Assembly (NCBI GenBank): GCA_044507065.1 | Contig: JBIQJY010000001.1 | Coordinates: 1 to 64,000 of the forward strand | Origin: SCN-69-37 sp044507065 | Lineage (GTDB): Bacteria; Acidobacteriota; Vicinamibacteria; Vicinamibacterales; SCN-69-37 | Direction of reading: 5' to 3' | DNA: 64,000 nucleotides | Part shown: piece after piece, positions 63,868 to 64,000 of the stretch | Layout: every line of letters starts with the position of its first letter | Numbering within the stretch: position 1 is the first letter of the stretch | Notes under the pieces: model-generated | The model's input: only the letters and a program-made list of their open reading frames with translations | Told to the model about the DNA's origin: nothing | Databases searched by the model: none | Program-made: the position numbers and the translations under genes

Positions 63868-64000
63868 TCAGCTTCCGAGCAGCGCCCGCAGTTCGTTGAT
63901 CCGGGCGAACACGTCCGACCGATCCATTTCCCGATAGATGTCCGGCAGCACTTCGCGCGACGTGCATTCCTGCACGGCGGCCAGGATCTGCAGCTCGCGT
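63868..64000 (-). CDS. Partial protein, 3' end only
   Basis: An open minus-strand frame enters at the window edge and ends at TGA 63870-63868. The last residues read like a small helical protein (LPDIYREMDRSDVFARIN, ending LLGS). I do not recognise the family. It is 17 bases upstream of the amine oxidase gene and probably in the same transcript. Confidence 0.5.
   Translation of the reverse strand, partial: RELQILAAVQECTSREVLPDIYREMDRSDVFARINELRALLGS

Overview
The window is 64 kb of GC-rich bacterial chromosome and carries about 57 protein genes, one tRNA and four 100-N scaffold gaps. It looks like a metagenome-assembled scaffold of an Acidobacteriota bacterium, probably Vicinamibacteria-like. 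That is an inference from the ADOP/MacB-type orphan permeases, the VWFA-related secreted protein, the base composition, the many GTG starts, and gene neighbourhoods such as glyQ-glyS-ppdK and uvrB beside an Mla cassette. There are no phage genes, IS transposases or CRISPR arrays. Two of the four N-gaps are flanked by the same 55 bases on both sides, which points to unmerged contig overlaps rather than missing sequence. Collapsing one of them restores a full-length mutL.

Layout. 0-6.3 kb, minus strand: PQQ-type sugar dehydrogenase, MFS transporter, leuB, a hairpin repeat array holding gap 1, quinone oxidoreductase and a deoxyhypusine-synthase-like enzyme. 6.6-10.2 kb, plus strand: a GT39-like glycosyltransferase, a CysJ-like flavoprotein reductase and an orphan MlaF-like ATPase. 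10.2-18 kb, minus strand: an inositol-phosphate synthase fused to a DNA-binding domain, an ADOP permease with a truncated neighbour, a Cys-poor redoxin-like protein, a DUF2207-like lipoprotein, rsgA and a secreted lectin-like protein. 18.2-23.3 kb: an Nramp-like transporter, then rpiB-deoC with unusual N-terminal extensions, hpt diverging from upp over 37 bases, a short citrate-synthase-like protein and tRNA-Val(CAC). 23.3-29.7 kb, minus strand: an apparent operon of VWA protein, uvrB, mlaE, mlaF, mlaD, ytxH-like and DUF948-like genes. 29.8-40.7 kb: a DHH phosphoesterase, alpha/beta hydrolase, DJ-1/PfpI protein, trans-sulfuration enzyme, patatin-like membrane protein, greA, rRNA/tRNA methyltransferase, rarA, inositol-monophosphatase-like protein and a sodium:solute symporter. 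40.7-59.9 kb, nearly all minus strand: mutL, corA, ppdK, glyS, glyQ, recO, mgtE, era, corC, ybeY, phoH, a ROK kinase, aspS, hisS and a gamma-carbonic-anhydrase-like protein. 60-64 kb: moaA, a substrate-binding/LysM fusion, a Tat-exported amine oxidase and one partial gene.

Most of the window is housekeeping: translation, DNA repair, nucleotide salvage, ion transport and lipid transport. The most unusual locus is the inositol-3-phosphate synthase at 10206-11726. It carries an N-terminal helix-turn-helix domain, and a perfect 17-bp palindrome fills the spacer of its own predicted promoter. Together these suggest an enzyme that represses its own gene. Other points of interest are the rpiB-deoC pair with microcompartment-cargo-like N termini, a histone-H1-like tail on pyruvate phosphate dikinase, a recurring leaderless promoter layout (-10 box 5-9 bases before the start codon), and short 7-9 base tandem arrays that overlap or abut stop codons.
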